From assembly GCA_029563245.1 (NCBI GenBank), contig JAKQSG010000060.1:1-13092 (forward strand): a DNA stretch of 13,092 bases. Direction: 5' to 3'. Of this stretch, positions 6,555-13,092 are shown one piece after another (within the stretch, counting starts at the first letter, position 1; each line of letters begins with the position of its first letter). Source of the stretch: Candidatus Omnitrophota bacterium. Lineage in GTDB: Bacteria; Omnitrophota; Gorgyraeia; Gygaellales; Profunditerraquicolaceae. Made by a program: the position numbers and the translations under genes. Below the pieces are notes generated by a model that saw only the letters and a program-made list of their open reading frames with translations, searched no databases and had not been told where the DNA came from.

Positions 6555-8000
6555 ATGGAACTAAGCGAATTGATAGAACAGCGAAGGCAAAAGGCAGAGG
6601 CGCTTAAGAGCAAGGGGCTCTCTCTTTATCCGGCCAAGGTAGCTAAGCATATGCCTATTGGCAAGGCGATTGATGATTTTAAAGAAGGCCAGAAGGCTAA
6701 CTTTTGCGGGCGTATTACTGCTAAGCGTTCTCATGGAAAAGCGGCATTTTTGGACCTTAGGGATTCAACCGGTAAAATTCAGCTCTACATTAAGGCCGAT
6801 ATCGTAGGGGAAGAGGCTTTCTTTATTTTCCAGAATTTAGATGTAGCTGATATTGTATATGTAGAGGGAGAGCTTTTTAAAACACATACCCAGGAGCAAA
6901 GCCTTAAGGTTGAGAAGATCTCTCTTTTGAGCAAGGCCTTAAGGCCGCTACCTGAGAAATGGCATGGCTTAAAGGATGTAGATTTACGTTACAGACAACG
7001 CTACCTCGATTTTATATCTAATGAAGACGTAAGAAAGGTATTTGCTGCGCGTTCCAACATCATTAAAATGTTGCGGGCCTTTTTCGACAAGCAAGGTTTT
7101 CTGGAAGTAGAAACTCCGATGATGCATTATATCGCCGGAGGAGCAGCAGGGAGGCCTTTTAAAACTTATCATAATGAATATGGCATGGATTTATATTTAA
7201 GGATAGCCCCTGAACTTTATTTAAAGCAGCTTTTAGTCGCCGGTATGGACCGGGTTTATGAAATTAACCGTTCCTTCCGCAATGAGGGGGTATCTACCCG
7301 CCACAATCCGGAATTTACCATGCTTGAGGTCTATCAGGCGTATTCCGATTGCGAGGGGATGATGAATTTAAGCGAGAATCTAATTCTTTCATTGGTTGAG
7401 GGCTTACACGGGAAGCCTATTATAAATTATCAGGGTAAGGAGATTGATTTTACCCCTCCCTGGAAGAGGGTATCTTTTGCTCAGTTGGTAAAGGAGAAAT
7501 TTGATATTCTTCCTTCAGATGATGAATCCGTTATGTTGGAGAAATTAAAATTAAAAGGTTTTGCCAAAGAGGTAAACAGGCTTTCGCGTACTCAGATTGC
7601 CAAAATTATTGAAGAGGTGCTGGAGGAGGGGATGAGCCTTAACCCTACCTTTGTTACCGATTATTTTACCTCTCTCTGCCCTTTAGCTAAATCTAGAGCC
7701 GATAATAATTTTATCTCTGAACGTTTCGAGCTCTATGTAGCCGGGCTTGAGATCGGTAATGCTTACTCAGAGCTTAATGACCCGCTTGAGCAGAGGAGGC
7801 GTTTTGAAGAGGAGATTAAAGAGCTGGCGCCTGAGGAGAAGAAAGGCGTTGATGAGGACTATTGCCTTGCCCTGGAGCATGGGATGCCTCCTGCCGGAGG
7901 GTTGGGTATAGGCATAGACAGGTTAGTTATGCTGCTTACTGATCAGCCTTCTATCAGGGAGGTTATTCTTTTCCCTCTTCTGCGCCCGGAGCAAAAATAA
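6555..8000 (+). CDS. lysS: Class II lysyl-tRNA synthetase
   Basis: This 481-residue cytosolic enzyme attaches lysine to tRNA(Lys). The N-terminal OB-fold anticodon-binding domain spans about 48-125 (ITAKRSHGKAAFLDLRDSTG). Class II motif 1 includes FLEVETPMM (182-190). Motif 2 runs from YEINRSFRNEG to HNPEFTMLEVYQAY (235-263). Motif 3 is GLGIGIDRLVMLL (449-461). IAGGAAGRPFKTYHN (193-207) and LRIAPELYLKQL (215-226) are LysRS-specific signatures. The length is close to the usual 490-500, and all motifs are intact. It leads an operon with the permease gene one base downstream. Lineages such as the Deltaproteobacteria also place lysS before lolC/lolD-type genes, as far as I recall. It is probably expressed constitutively from the consensus promoter upstream. 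Confidence 0.98.
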   Translation: MELSELIEQRRQKAEALKSKGLSLYPAKVAKHMPIGKAIDDFKEGQKANFCGRITAKRSHGKAAFLDLRDSTGKIQLYIKADIVGEEAFFIFQNLDVADIVYVEGELFKTHTQEQSLKVEKISLLSKALRPLPEKWHGLKDVDLRYRQRYLDFISNEDVRKVFAARSNIIKMLRAFFDKQGFLEVETPMMHYIAGGAAGRPFKTYHNEYGMDLYLRIAPELYLKQLLVAGMDRVYEINRSFRNEGVSTRHNPEFTMLEVYQAYSDCEGMMNLSENLILSLVEGLHGKPIINYQGKEIDFTPPWKRVSFAQLVKEKFDILPSDDESVMLEKLKLKGFAKEVNRLSRTQIAKIIEEVLEEGMSLNPTFVTDYFTSLCPLAKSRADNNFISERFELYVAGLEIGNAYSELNDPLEQRRRFEEEIKELAPEEKKGVDEDYCLALEHGMPPAGGLGIGIDRLVMLLTDQPSIREVILFPLLRPEQK

Positions 8001-8001
8001 A

Positions 8002-9192
8002 ATGAAAATAGAGCTAATGTTAAGTTGGCGTTATCTTCTGGCTAAAAGAAAAGAGAAATTCATTTCTTTAATCAGCCTTATCTCTGTTTTGGGGATTGCC
8101 ATAGGGGTCATGGCTTTAATTGTTGTTCTGGCTGTTATGAGCGGGTTTGATAAGGATCTCCACGATAAGATTGTCGGAAATCAGTCTCATCTTACTCTGA
8201 CGAGTTTTGAGGCGATAGATGTCTCCCAGTATCATGCATTATCTTCCAAGGTTAATGCTAACAAATACGTGCAGGCAATAAGCCCTTCTTTGCAGGGGCA
8301 GGTATTGGTAAAAGAAGGGGGCAAGTTTTTTGCTGTCGGTTTAAAAGGGATAGACCCGGCATTAGAAGCCAAAGTAACTAAGATTAGCCAATATCTGATA
8401 TTGGGAGGGATAGATGATTTAAGCCAGGGAGGGATTATCCTGGGGAAAGAGTTGGCAGCCTATTTAGGTTTAACTTTAAATTCAAAGCTTACTCTTTATT
8501 CTCCGCTGGGCAAACAATATTCTTTAAGGGTCACCGGTATTTTTAGCTCCGGAATGTATGATTATGACCTTAATCTTGTGTTTACGGATTTAAAGAGCGC
8601 CCAGCTAATTTTTGATTTGCCTGATAAAATAAGCTCTATAGCTATTAAGTTAGATAACCCGGATTTGGCGGGTAAGGTCAAGGAAGAATTAGGTTTGCTG
8701 TTGGGTTTTAATTATAGCCTCAAGACCTGGGCTGAGGCAAACCGGAATTTCTTTGCCGCTTTACAGCTTGAGAAATTGGTTATGTTTATAATCCTGGCAT
8801 TGATTATACTGGTAGCTTCTTTTAATATTATCAGCACATTAATTGTAATGGTGGTGGAGAAGACAAAGGATATAGGCGTGCTTAAGGCTTTAGGATTGAC
8901 CTCCAGGGGGGTGCGGCTTATTTTTACCTTCCAGGGGATGATTATCGGGATTGTGGGAACATTATTAGGTTCTTTAAGCGGGCTGACACTATGCCTGCTG
9001 CTTAAAAAATACCAGTTTATCAAGCTGCCTCAGGATATCTATTATATTGAGCGCTTGCCGGTAGCAATCGAGTTCTGGCCGGATATCTTTTTAATTGCGC
9101 TGGTGGCGATAGCCATTGTTTTAATTTCGACCATTTACCCGGCAGCGAAGGCCGCAAGCCTTAAGCCGGTTGAGGCGTTAAGGTATGAATAA
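8002..9192 (+). CDS. LolC/LolE-family lipoprotein-releasing ABC permease
   Basis: This 396-residue inner-membrane protein has the LolC/E (MacB-FtsX) layout. A cytosolic N-terminus with SWRYLLAKRKEKFISLIS leads into TM1 (about 21-46). A large periplasmic domain follows (about 50-255), then TM2 (258-284), TM3 (307-333) and TM4 (360-383). The phrases GIAIGVMALIVVLAVMSGFD and EKTKDIGVLKALGLTSRGV (286-304) are typical; the latter includes the coupling region that contacts the ATPase. The known role is to extract lipoproteins from the inner membrane and hand them to the periplasmic carrier LolA. Only one permease gene is next to the ATPase gene, so a homodimer (LolF-like) is likelier than a LolC-LolE pair. 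GGAG at 7988-7991 inside the end of lysS serves as ribosome site. Confidence 0.93.
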   Translation: MKIELMLSWRYLLAKRKEKFISLISLISVLGIAIGVMALIVVLAVMSGFDKDLHDKIVGNQSHLTLTSFEAIDVSQYHALSSKVNANKYVQAISPSLQGQVLVKEGGKFFAVGLKGIDPALEAKVTKISQYLILGGIDDLSQGGIILGKELAAYLGLTLNSKLTLYSPLGKQYSLRVTGIFSSGMYDYDLNLVFTDLKSAQLIFDLPDKISSIAIKLDNPDLAGKVKEELGLLLGFNYSLKTWAEANRNFFAALQLEKLVMFIILALIILVASFNIISTLIVMVVEKTKDIGVLKALGLTSRGVRLIFTFQGMIIGIVGTLLGSLSGLTLCLLLKKYQFIKLPQDIYYIERLPVAIEFWPDIFLIALVAIAIVLISTIYPAAKAASLKPVEALRYE

Positions 9193-9203
9193 AAGGTTTA
9201 ATA

Positions 9204-9866
9204 ATGATAGAGGTTAAGAATATACACAAGCTTTATGGTAACAATAAGAAACCTCTGCCGGTCTTAAAGGGCATCGACCTTAAGGTGGGAGAGGGGGAAT
9301 TTGTTGTTATCGCCGGTCCATCAGGGGCGGGGAAGTCCACCCTTTTAAATATCCTGGGCGGTTTAGATACTCCTTCTTCGGGTAAGGTCATCTTTGACGG
9401 AGAGGATATTTATAGTTTAAGCGATGAAGAGCTATCAGGTAAAAGGAACAGAGGAATCGGCTTTGTTTTTCAGTTTTATCACCTTTTATCAGAGTTGACT
9501 GCTTTGGAAAATGCATTATTGCCCGGGCTTATAAAAAAAGAACAATACGATAAAGTCAGGAATGCTGCTATGGAATTATTAGTGCAGACAGGCTTAGGAG
9601 ATAGGGTTAACCATTATCCTTCCCAGCTTTCGGGAGGGGAAAAGCAGAGGGTAGCGGTTGTGCGCAGTTTAATCAATAACCCCAAACTGCTTCTTTGCGA
9701 TGAGCCTACGGGAAACCTTGACTCCCAGTCCGGAGAAGGGATAATCTCCTTAATCAGGAAGATTAACTCCCAGAATAAAATGACCGTAGTTTTAGTAACT
9801 CATAATATGGACCTAGCAAGGTCAGCGGATAAAGTCTATCATCTTAAGGATGGTTTATTAGTTTAG
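9204..9866 (+). CDS. lolD: Lipoprotein-releasing ABC transporter ATPase
   Basis: This 220-residue ABC ATPase powers the adjacent permease. It has Walker A GPSGAGKST (38-46), a Q-loop FVFQFYHLLSELTALEN (87-103) of the LolD/MacB subtype, signature LSGGEKQRVAV (142-152), Walker B LLLCDEPTGNLD (162-173, catalytic Glu167) and switch histidine VTH (198-200). Length and motifs are normal for LolD. FtsE or MacB ATPases look similar, but pairing with a LolC/E permease settles the call. The ATG follows the permease stop by 11 bases, with AAAGG at 9192-9196 as a modest ribosome site. Confidence 0.94.
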   Translation: MIEVKNIHKLYGNNKKPLPVLKGIDLKVGEGEFVVIAGPSGAGKSTLLNILGGLDTPSSGKVIFDGEDIYSLSDEELSGKRNRGIGFVFQFYHLLSELTALENALLPGLIKKEQYDKVRNAAMELLVQTGLGDRVNHYPSQLSGGEKQRVAVVRSLINNPKLLLCDEPTGNLDSQSGEGIISLIRKINSQNKMTVVLVTHNMDLARSADKVYHLKDGLLV

Positions 9867-9888
9867 TAATTTCAAGGGAGGAGTAGAT

Positions 9889-10758
9889 ATGAAAATCTAC
9901 ATTGACGGTAAATTCTACAAAAAAGAAGATGCTAAGGTCTCTGTATTTGACCACGGGCTATTGTATGGGGACGGGGTATTTGAAGGAATCCGTTCTTACA
10001 GCCGCCTTGTTTTTAAATTGAAAGAGCATATTGACCGGCTTTTTGAATCTGCTAAGAGCATAATGCTGAATATACCTTTGAGTAAAGACCAGGTTATTAA
10101 GGCGGTTATCGCTACCCTGAAAGAGAATAAGCTTAATGATGCTTATATCCGTTTGATAGTCACACGGGGAGAAGGTGATTTAGGGCTTGACCCGCGTAAA
10201 TGCAAAGGTAAGGCGACGATTATAATTATCGCGGATAAAATCGCGCTTTACCCCAAAGAGATTTATCGTGAAGGCTTAAAGATTGTGACCGTGCCTACGA
10301 TTAGGAACCTTCCGGAGGCGTTAAACCCGCAGATTAAGTCTTTGAATTACCTGAATAATATACTGGCAAAGATTGAGGCTGCCAACTCAGGTTGCGATGA
10401 AGCTATTATGCTCGATTCTTTAGGCTATGTAGCTGAATGCACCGGGGATAATATTTTTATCGTTAAGGATAACCATCTCTATACTCCGCCTCAATGTATG
10501 GGTACATTAAGGGGGATTACGCGCGATGCCGTAATAGAGGTGGCTAAGAGACTAAGGATCGGCGTTCATGAACATGTGATTACCCGGCATGAAGTATATA
10601 TATCGGATGAGTGTTTTTTAACCGGTACAGCCGCTGAGATTGTTCCGGTGGTTATGGTTGACGGACGTGTAATCGGCAGCGGTAAGCCCAGCAAGACTAC
10701 CTTGCGGCTGATGGGGAAGTTTAAGGAGATTACCAAGAAGGAAGGGGTTAGATATTAA
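9889..10758 (+). CDS. ilvE: Class IV (branched-chain-type) aminotransferase
   Basis: This 289-residue PLP enzyme of fold type IV has YGDGVFEGIR (26-35), the catalytic lysine in IKSLNYLNNILA (Lys150), AECTGDN (182-188) contacting the cofactor, and the phosphate-binding TGTAAE (245-250). The GVFEGIR form and the lysine context favour a branched-chain aminotransferase: 2-oxoglutarate/glutamate exchange with leucine, isoleucine or valine. D-amino-acid transaminase and aminodeoxychorismate lyase share the fold and cannot be wholly excluded. GGGAGGAG at 9876-9883 is one of the strongest ribosome sites here, suggesting independent, efficient translation. It sits between lolD and mcsA, the position where Firmicutes carry ctsR. 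No other amino acid biosynthesis gene is nearby. Confidence 0.88.
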   Translation: MKIYIDGKFYKKEDAKVSVFDHGLLYGDGVFEGIRSYSRLVFKLKEHIDRLFESAKSIMLNIPLSKDQVIKAVIATLKENKLNDAYIRLIVTRGEGDLGLDPRKCKGKATIIIIADKIALYPKEIYREGLKIVTVPTIRNLPEALNPQIKSLNYLNNILAKIEAANSGCDEAIMLDSLGYVAECTGDNIFIVKDNHLYTPPQCMGTLRGITRDAVIEVAKRLRIGVHEHVITRHEVYISDECFLTGTAAEIVPVVMVDGRVIGSGKPSKTTLRLMGKFKEITKKEGVRY

Positions 10759-10759
10759 T

Positions 10760-11272
10760 ATGCTTTGTAATATCTGCAATAAAAATCCGGCTACCGTGCA
10801 TTTAACCGAAATAATAGACGGACAGATGAGCGAGCTCCATATCTGCGAGGATTGCGCACGTAAAAAAAGCCAGGCAATGGAACAGCAGTTTGGGCTTTCG
10901 GACCTTTTGGCTGGTATGGCGGATTTTGATAAGACTAAGAGCGAGGCCTCTGCTATCGGGATGTCGGTTAAATGCCCGATTTGCGGGCTCACTTATGCGG
11001 ATTTTAAGAAGATTGGCAGGTTGGGGTGCGGGGAATGTTACAACACTTTTAGGAAATATTTAGGCCCGCTATTAAAACGTATCCATGGCTCTACCCAGCA
11101 TACGGGTAAGTTTCCGGCAAAGGCAGCAAAGGTCTCCAGGAAAAGGACGGGTATCCAGGAGTTGCGTATACGTTTGTCCAAGGCGATTGAGTCAGAGGCC
11201 TTTGAAGAGGCAGCTAAGATACGAGATCAGATAAAAGAGCTGGAAAATAAAGAGTTAAAGAAGAAGGAATAA
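10760..11272 (+). CDS. mcsA: McsA-like zinc-binding activator of protein arginine kinase
   Basis: This 170-residue protein has four CxxC pairs: Cys3/Cys6, Cys29/Cys32, Cys72/Cys75 and Cys90/Cys93. They form two probable metal sites. The linker is charged, and a C-terminal UVR (UvrB/UvrC-type) coiled motif spans about 133-163 (LSKAIESEAFEEAAKIRDQI). This is the classic McsA layout. In Bacillus, McsA binds and activates the kinase McsB and helps control the ClpC stress system. The start lies one base after the ilvE stop, and the mcsB ATG lies one base after this stop, so all three are probably translated together. Spacing, order and all eight cysteines are intact. Confidence 0.93.
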   Translation: MLCNICNKNPATVHLTEIIDGQMSELHICEDCARKKSQAMEQQFGLSDLLAGMADFDKTKSEASAIGMSVKCPICGLTYADFKKIGRLGCGECYNTFRKYLGPLLKRIHGSTQHTGKFPAKAAKVSRKRTGIQELRIRLSKAIESEAFEEAAKIRDQIKELENKELKKKE

Positions 11273-11273
11273 G

Positions 11274-12323
11274 ATGGAGATAAGGAATTTATTGAATCAT
11301 ACCAGTGAATGGCTTAAGGGGAGTGGCCCGAATTCCGATATTGTTATCTCAAGCCGCATACGCCTGGCGCGTAATCTTTCCAACGCCTCTTTCCCGCATT
11401 GGGCCAGTAAAAAACAGGGTGAAGAAACTCTGGATAAAATCAAAGAAGGTTTTTCAAAGGTTGATTATCTTAAAAATACTACTTTTCTTGAACTGGCTAA
11501 GATGGATAGCCTAGATAAACAATTCCTCGTAGAGAGGCATCTTATGTCTTTGGACCATGCCCAGAAGACCAATAGTAAGGCGGTAGTTGTAGACGATGAG
11601 GAAATAGTCTCGATAATGGTTAATGAAGAAGATCATATCCGCATGCAGGTAATGCAGTCGGGATTTAACCTTTATGAGGCCTGGAATATTATTAATAAAA
11701 TTGACGAAGCCATTGCGGAAAAGCTGGATTTTGCTTTTCTGTCCGATTGGGGCTATCTGACTGCTTGCCCTACCAATGCAGGTACGGGCATGCGTGGTTC
11801 GGTAATGCTGCATCTTCCGGCCCTAGTTATGTCGCAGGCCATTGACCGGGTTTTGGCTGCGATTGCAAAATTAAGTTTTACTACTCGCGGACTCTACGGG
11901 GAGGGGACCCAGGCGATGGGTAATTTCTTCCAGATATCAAACCAGATTTCTTTAGGGCCCAGCGAAAATGAAATTATTGAAAGTATTAACGGATTAATCC
12001 GTCAGATTATCGAGCAGGAGATTCAGGCAAGGGAAGTTTTATCTTCAAAGAACAGCCCTCTTTTGGAGGATAGGATTAACCGCAGCCTTGGAATTTTAAG
12101 GAGTGCGCGTATTATTACCAGCCAAGAGACAACAGAGCTGCTCTCCATGGTCAGATTGGGAAGCGATTTGGGTATGGTTAAGGATATTGACCGCAGGAGG
12201 ATAAACGAATTATTTATTGTTACCCAGCCCGCGCATCTTCAGAAAATCGAAGATAAGAAGCTTTCTTCACAGGAACGCGATATAAAAAGGGCTCAGATTA
12301 TCAGGGAAAAACTTAATATATAA
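11274..12323 (+). CDS. mcsB: Protein arginine kinase
   Basis: This 349-residue member of the phosphagen (guanidino) kinase fold phosphorylates arginine residues in proteins, marking them for ClpC-ClpP. Conserved blocks are SSRIRLARN (26-34), NEEDHIR (117-123), CPTNAGTGMRGSVMLHLP (165-182, with the catalytic-loop Cys165) and GLYGEGTQAMGNFFQISNQ (206-224). The C-terminal RDIKRA (335-340) matches the RDxxRA allosteric phospho-arginine pocket described for McsB. Its presence marks this as a protein kinase rather than a free-arginine or creatine kinase. The length is typical. AAGGA at 11264-11268, at the end of mcsA, is the ribosome site. It lies directly before clpC. Confidence 0.96.
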   Translation: MEIRNLLNHTSEWLKGSGPNSDIVISSRIRLARNLSNASFPHWASKKQGEETLDKIKEGFSKVDYLKNTTFLELAKMDSLDKQFLVERHLMSLDHAQKTNSKAVVVDDEEIVSIMVNEEDHIRMQVMQSGFNLYEAWNIINKIDEAIAEKLDFAFLSDWGYLTACPTNAGTGMRGSVMLHLPALVMSQAIDRVLAAIAKLSFTTRGLYGEGTQAMGNFFQISNQISLGPSENEIIESINGLIRQIIEQEIQAREVLSSKNSPLLEDRINRSLGILRSARIITSQETTELLSMVRLGSDLGMVKDIDRRRINELFIVTQPAHLQKIEDKKLSSQERDIKRAQIIREKLNI

Positions 12324-12339
12324 TAAGGGAGGAATATTT

Positions 12340-13092
12340 ATGTTTAACAGGTTCACTGAGAGGGCGCGCAAGGTCATAATTTTAGCTAAAGAAGAGGCGA
12401 GGCGTTTTAACCATGATTATATCGGTACGGAGCATATACTTTTAGGTTTAATCCGCGAAGGAGAAGGCGTGGCTAGTACGGTTTTACAGAAATTAGGCCT
12501 TTCCCTAGAGAATATTAGGCTGGAGATAGAGAAACTGGTTCAGCCCGGGCCTACTACTCAGATTATCGGTGATATACCTTTTACTCCGCGGGCAAAGAAG
12601 GCTTTAGAACTGGCAGCGGAAGAGGCGCGTTCTCTGGGGCATAATTATATCGGCACAGAGCATCTTCTGTTGGGTTTAATCCGAGAGGGAGAAGGCATTT
12701 CTTCGCAGGTATTATTGAATCTGGGATTAGAATTGAATACTGTGCGTAGTGAGGTTATGGAATTATTAGGTTCGGCTCTTCCCGGAGGCCAGGGTGGTGC
12801 TGTAGGGGGGCAGCAGGCAAAGAGCAAGACTCCGGCATTAGATGCTTTTGGCCGTGATTTAACTGCTTTAGCTAAGGATAATAAGCTAGATCCGGTTATA
12901 GACCGGGACCAGGAGATTGAGCGTGTAATACAGATATTAAGCCGGCGTACTAAGAACAACCCTGTTCTTTTAGGCGAGGCAGGAGTAGGCAAGACTGCTA
13001 TTGTTGAAGGGCTGGCTCAGTCTATTATAGCAGGTAATGTCCCGGAGATATTGAGGGGGAAGAGGTTGATTACCCTTGATCTTGCCTTAATG
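12340..13092 (+). CDS. clpC: ClpC AAA+ unfoldase, 3' end cut off by the window
   Basis: Of an expected 800-plus residues, 251 are visible, and the frame is still open at the window end. The N-terminal domain has two Clp_N repeats (about 3-65 and 79-143). Each contains a near-identical block: YIGTEHILLGLIREGEG (27-43) and YIGTEHLLLGLIREGEG (103-119). In Bacillus ClpC this domain binds phospho-arginine substrates and adaptors. A Gly/Gln linker follows, then the first AAA+ module with RDLTALAKDNKLDPVIDRD (172-190) and Walker A GEAGVGKT (212-219). The diagnostic M-domain lies beyond the window, but the N-domain and the mcsA-mcsB neighbours favour ClpC over ClpB or ClpA. The strong GGGAGG (12327-12332) is seven bases before the ATG. 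Confidence 0.95.
   Translation, partial: MFNRFTERARKVIILAKEEARRFNHDYIGTEHILLGLIREGEGVASTVLQKLGLSLENIRLEIEKLVQPGPTTQIIGDIPFTPRAKKALELAAEEARSLGHNYIGTEHLLLGLIREGEGISSQVLLNLGLELNTVRSEVMELLGSALPGGQGGAVGGQQAKSKTPALDAFGRDLTALAKDNKLDPVIDRDQEIERVIQILSRRTKNNPVLLGEAGVGKTAIVEGLAQSIIAGNVPEILRGKRLITLDLALM

Noticed and set aside
8712..9023. Minus-strand open frame opposite the Lol permease gene
   Set aside because: It is antisense to a conserved transmembrane region, with no ribosome site or family resemblance.
12319..12324. TATAAT before clpC as a promoter
   Set aside because: The -10 box is perfect, but there is no -35 match at 16-18 bases and no extended TGn element. The gene is probably read through from mcsB.
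12645..12992. Long minus-strand open frame opposite clpC
   Set aside because: It has low-complexity Ser/Pro/Arg composition and lies wholly antisense to a strongly conserved gene, so it is a shadow frame.

Overview
The window looks like chromosomal DNA from an uncultured Gram-negative bacterium. A lipoprotein-releasing ABC transporter implies two membranes. Arginine is mostly encoded by AGG/AGA and isoleucine often by ATA. Combining a lysS-lol block with mcsA-mcsB-clpC, and having no ctsR, points to the Omnitrophota or a related deep lineage. That placement is inferred from gene content and style, not from any alignment. Every gene is chromosomal-housekeeping in type. I see no mobile element, CRISPR array, tRNA or rRNA, and no gene-free stretch longer than about 55 bases.

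Layout. (1) Bases 2-829 hold the 3' part of a TPR-repeat gene (+). It meets a polyprenyl diphosphate synthase (-, 826-1866) tail to tail, with overlapping stop codons. (2) A 29-base divergent gap separates the synthase from a tight plus-strand cassette: a MenA/UbiA-type prenyltransferase, an NDH-2-like FAD/NAD(P)H oxidoreductase, a thioredoxin-CcdA fusion and a small DUF1573 protein. An HtpX-like M48 protease follows, with its own consensus promoter inside the DUF1573 gene and an EF-hand-like loop near its C-terminus. (3) At 6517-6545 lies a textbook sigma70 promoter (both hexamers perfect, 17-base spacer). It starts a second operon: lysS, a LolC/E-type permease, lolD, an ilvE-type aminotransferase, mcsA, mcsB and clpC, which runs off the window end.

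How the genes may work together. The synthase and UbiA enzyme could supply a prenylated quinone. The NDH-2-like enzyme could reduce it, and the Trx-CcdA fusion could carry reducing power to envelope thiols; the neighbouring DUF1573 protein carries a CGC pair. HtpX handles membrane-protein quality control. The second operon joins lysine charging, lipoprotein export and branched-chain amino acid transamination to the phospho-arginine degradation system. There McsA activates the kinase McsB, which marks proteins with phospho-arginine for ClpC(P). The gene identities in operon two are secure. The functional coupling of the redox cassette is inferred from gene order.
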